The position numbers and the translations under genes were made by a program. 64,000 nucleotides of DNA, from contig CAKORR010000002.1 in NCBI GenBank assembly GCA_934101595.1, positions 5,001-69,000 on the forward strand. The letters run 5' to 3'. The DNA comes from an uncultured Bacilli bacterium (lineage in GTDB: Bacteria > Bacillota_I > Bacilli_A > RF39 > UBA660). Shown piece after piece: positions 62,975-64,000 of this stretch (within the stretch, counting starts at the first letter, position 1; every line of letters begins with the position of its first letter). The notes beneath the pieces are model-generated. The model saw only the letters and a program-made list of their open reading frames with translations, made no database searches and was not told where the DNA came from.

Positions 62975-63427
62975 TTGCAAGAATATGAAATCAATACGGA
63001 TACTTTAGCGTTAATTAATGAAAATGATAAAACTAAAGTATATGAGAGTAACAATTCTTTCTATGTTTATAAGAATGCTAATAAAATAATGGAAGAAAGT
63101 TGCCAATATTTTGGAAGTTCCTTGACTGGTCGTCAGAAAGGAACTTTTAATTTAATTGGAGTTAGTCATAAGTGTCCTATTATAGTTGAAGAAACAAAGG
63201 AAATAATATTTTTTCCGACTACTTCACCACGTTTAAAGAACTGTTGTTGGATTTCATTAAATAATATTCTTAGATATTACAGATTGAAAGATAGGGTAAT
63301 TATAGAATTTAAAAATAAAGAAAAAATAGAATTACCACTTTCTTATGGTTCAATAGATAACCAAGTACTTCGTGCAACGAGGTTAGAATCTGTACTAAGA
63401 GGTAGAAAAAATGCAAAAAAACTTTAA
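62975..63427 (+). CDS. comK: ComK family competence transcription factor
   Basis: 150 residues from TTG 62975 after AGGGGGTGAG (the GTG at 62966 is within that site). Strong family pattern: YEINTDTLALI at the start, FYVYKNANKIMEESCQYFGSS, GRQKGTFNLIGVSHKCPI, FFPTTSPRLKNCCWISLNNI and LPLSYGSIDNQVLRATRLES (each partial). These match ComK of Bacillus position by position. ComK activates DNA-uptake genes. It sits between dnaN and recF, where Bacillus has yaaA; the K-box-binding DNA contacts cannot be judged. Shorter than Bacillus ComK (192) because the C-terminal tail is missing. Confidence 0.88.
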   Translation: MQEYEINTDTLALINENDKTKVYESNNSFYVYKNANKIMEESCQYFGSSLTGRQKGTFNLIGVSHKCPIIVEETKEIIFFPTTSPRLKNCCWISLNNILRYYRLKDRVIIEFKNKEKIELPLSYGSIDNQVLRATRLESVLRGRKNAKKL

Positions 63428-63451
63428 AACAACTTAAATTTGTAGTATAAT
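63423..63451 (+). promoter_or_regulatory. Promoter candidate of recF
   Basis: TTTAAA, 17-base spacer, TATAAT (63446-63451) at the end of comK, ahead of recF. Confidence 0.4.
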
Positions 63452-63455
63452 TATT

Positions 63456-63490
63456 AATAGGTATGGATATACACATATACCTATTATTTT
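63456..63490 (+). terminator. Hairpin between comK and recF
   Basis: AATAGGTAT with ATACCTATT around a 12-base loop, followed by ATTTTAATTA. Could terminate comK or fold in the recF leader. Confidence 0.5.
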
Positions 63491-63517
63491 AATTATATGA
63501 GCTAATAGGGGGTTAAA

Positions 63518-64000
63518 ATGAAATTAAATAGTTTAAAGTTAATAAATTTCAGAAACTATCATAATGTCAAATTTAACCCATCATCAGGAATAAACATTTT
63601 ATATGGCTTTAATGGCTCAGGTAAAACCAACATAGTCGAGGCAATATATATTTTAGCTTTATCTAAATCATTTAGAACTTTAAATGAGAAAATACTAATT
63701 AATAACAATGAACAAAAAGCTAAAATAGAAGGAAATTTTTTTGTTAAGAATAGGGAATCATCGTTTAAAATATTTTTTGACGGTGATGGAAAAACTGTAT
63801 TTATTAATAATGAAAAGATTAAGTTATTAAGCGATTATATTTCTAAGATTAATATTGTATTATTTAGTCCTAGTGATTTAAAAATAATTAAAGATTCTCC
63901 AGGGTTTAGAAGAAAGTTCCTTAATATTGAAATTTCACAATTTAATAAAGAATATTTGTTTTGTATAGCAAATTATAATAAGCTCTTAAAACAAAGAAAT
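63518..64000 (+). CDS. recF: DNA repair protein RecF, N-terminal part
   Basis: SMC-like ATPase that loads RecA at gaps. Starts at ATG 63518 (AGGGGG upstream) with MKLNSLKLINFRNYHNV. Walker A GFNGSGKTNIVEAIYIL near residues 31-47, then SKSFRT, and INIVLFSPSDL with PGFRRKFLN; runs off the window end. Next genes in such loci are gyrB and gyrA. Confidence 0.96.
   Translation, partial: MKLNSLKLINFRNYHNVKFNPSSGINILYGFNGSGKTNIVEAIYILALSKSFRTLNEKILINNNEQKAKIEGNFFVKNRESSFKIFFDGDGKTVFINNEKIKLLSDYISKINIVLFSPSDLKIIKDSPGFRRKFLNIEISQFNKEYLFCIANYNKLLKQRN

Noticed and set aside
62903..63517. yaaA (S4-domain) gene in the dnaN-recF gap
   Set aside because: The only open frame there is ComK-like; no S4 motif.
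1..64000. Mycoplasma-type code (TGA as Trp)
   Set aside because: TGA is used as a stop in overlapping operon genes (secY-adk, ftsX-M23, mnmG-rsmG) and after dnaA.
1..64000. tRNA or rRNA genes, CRISPR arrays, insertion sequences, integrases, prophage
   Set aside because: None recognised on reading; no cloverleaf-like runs, repeat-spacer arrays or transposase-like products.

Overview
The window looks like one side of the replication origin of a low-GC, spore-forming member of the Bacilli (Bacillota), probably an uncultured gut-type lineage with a compact genome. The evidence is strong A+T bias, Bacillus-type gene order around dnaA, and Bacillota-specific genes (Spo0A, SpoIIR, GerQ, ComK family, WhiA, RNAP delta, FtsEX with an M23 partner, a type VIIb-like EssC). 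TGA is used as a stop codon (for example at the ends of secY, ftsX, mnmG and dnaA), so this is the standard bacterial code and not the Mycoplasma code. GTG and TTG starts placed just after a GGTG-type ribosome-binding site are frequent.

Layout: 1-5.0 kb holds a truncated S41 processing protease, a membrane protein, a lipoprotein, a DUF378 protein, a long coiled-coil protein and a Cys-rich mini-protein. 5.1-19.1 kb is the full S10-spc-alpha ribosomal supercluster (rpsJ to rplQ, with secY, adk, map, infA and rpoA), all on the minus strand, with no rpmD. 19.2-26.3 kb holds glycolytic genes (gpmI, tpiA, pgk, gap) with spo0A lying between gpmI and tpiA, plus a TGS-type nucleoside kinase. 26.4-32.1 kb carries clpP, whiA, an M23 murein hydrolase with ftsX and ftsE, a YitT protein and gerQ. 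32.1-37.2 kb has a plus-strand operon of three membrane-anchored surface enzymes or proteins, then a TtcA-like thiolase and a TetR regulator. 37.2-42.9 kb is a minimal type VII secretion locus: two WXG100 proteins, a YukD-like protein and EssC. 42.9-50.3 kb preserves a Bacillus-like block (murA, mntP-like, spoIIR, prmC, prfA, rpoE, argS, ywiB-like). 50.4-59.9 kb has a class A PBP and the classical noc-rsmG-mnmG-mnmE-(unknown)-jag-yidC-rnpA-rpmH series. 59.9-60.3 kb is the oriC-like AT-rich region with DnaA boxes, followed by dnaA, dnaN, a ComK-family gene where yaaA usually lies, and the start of recF.

Most genes left of the origin are on the minus strand and most right of it on the plus strand, so transcription mainly follows replication outward from about 60 kb. 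The plus-strand genes on the left arm (DUF378, clpP, gerQ, the surface-glycan operon, ttcA-like, tetR, pbp) are head-on exceptions and include much of the accessory content.

The most interesting points are: a three-fold, exactly 20-bp-phased array of Spo0A-box-like motifs upstream of spo0A; the ComK homologue between dnaN and recF with AT-box-like motifs upstream; a pared-down type VII locus whose substrate promoter sits inside a perfect inverted repeat; unusual active-site residues in TpiA; an RBS buried in a terminator-like hairpin before the mntP-like gene; and a plus-strand operon joining a polysaccharide deacetylase, a duplicated-module protein and a phosphodiester glycosidase. All family assignments come from reading the translated sequence and gene context; no database search was possible.
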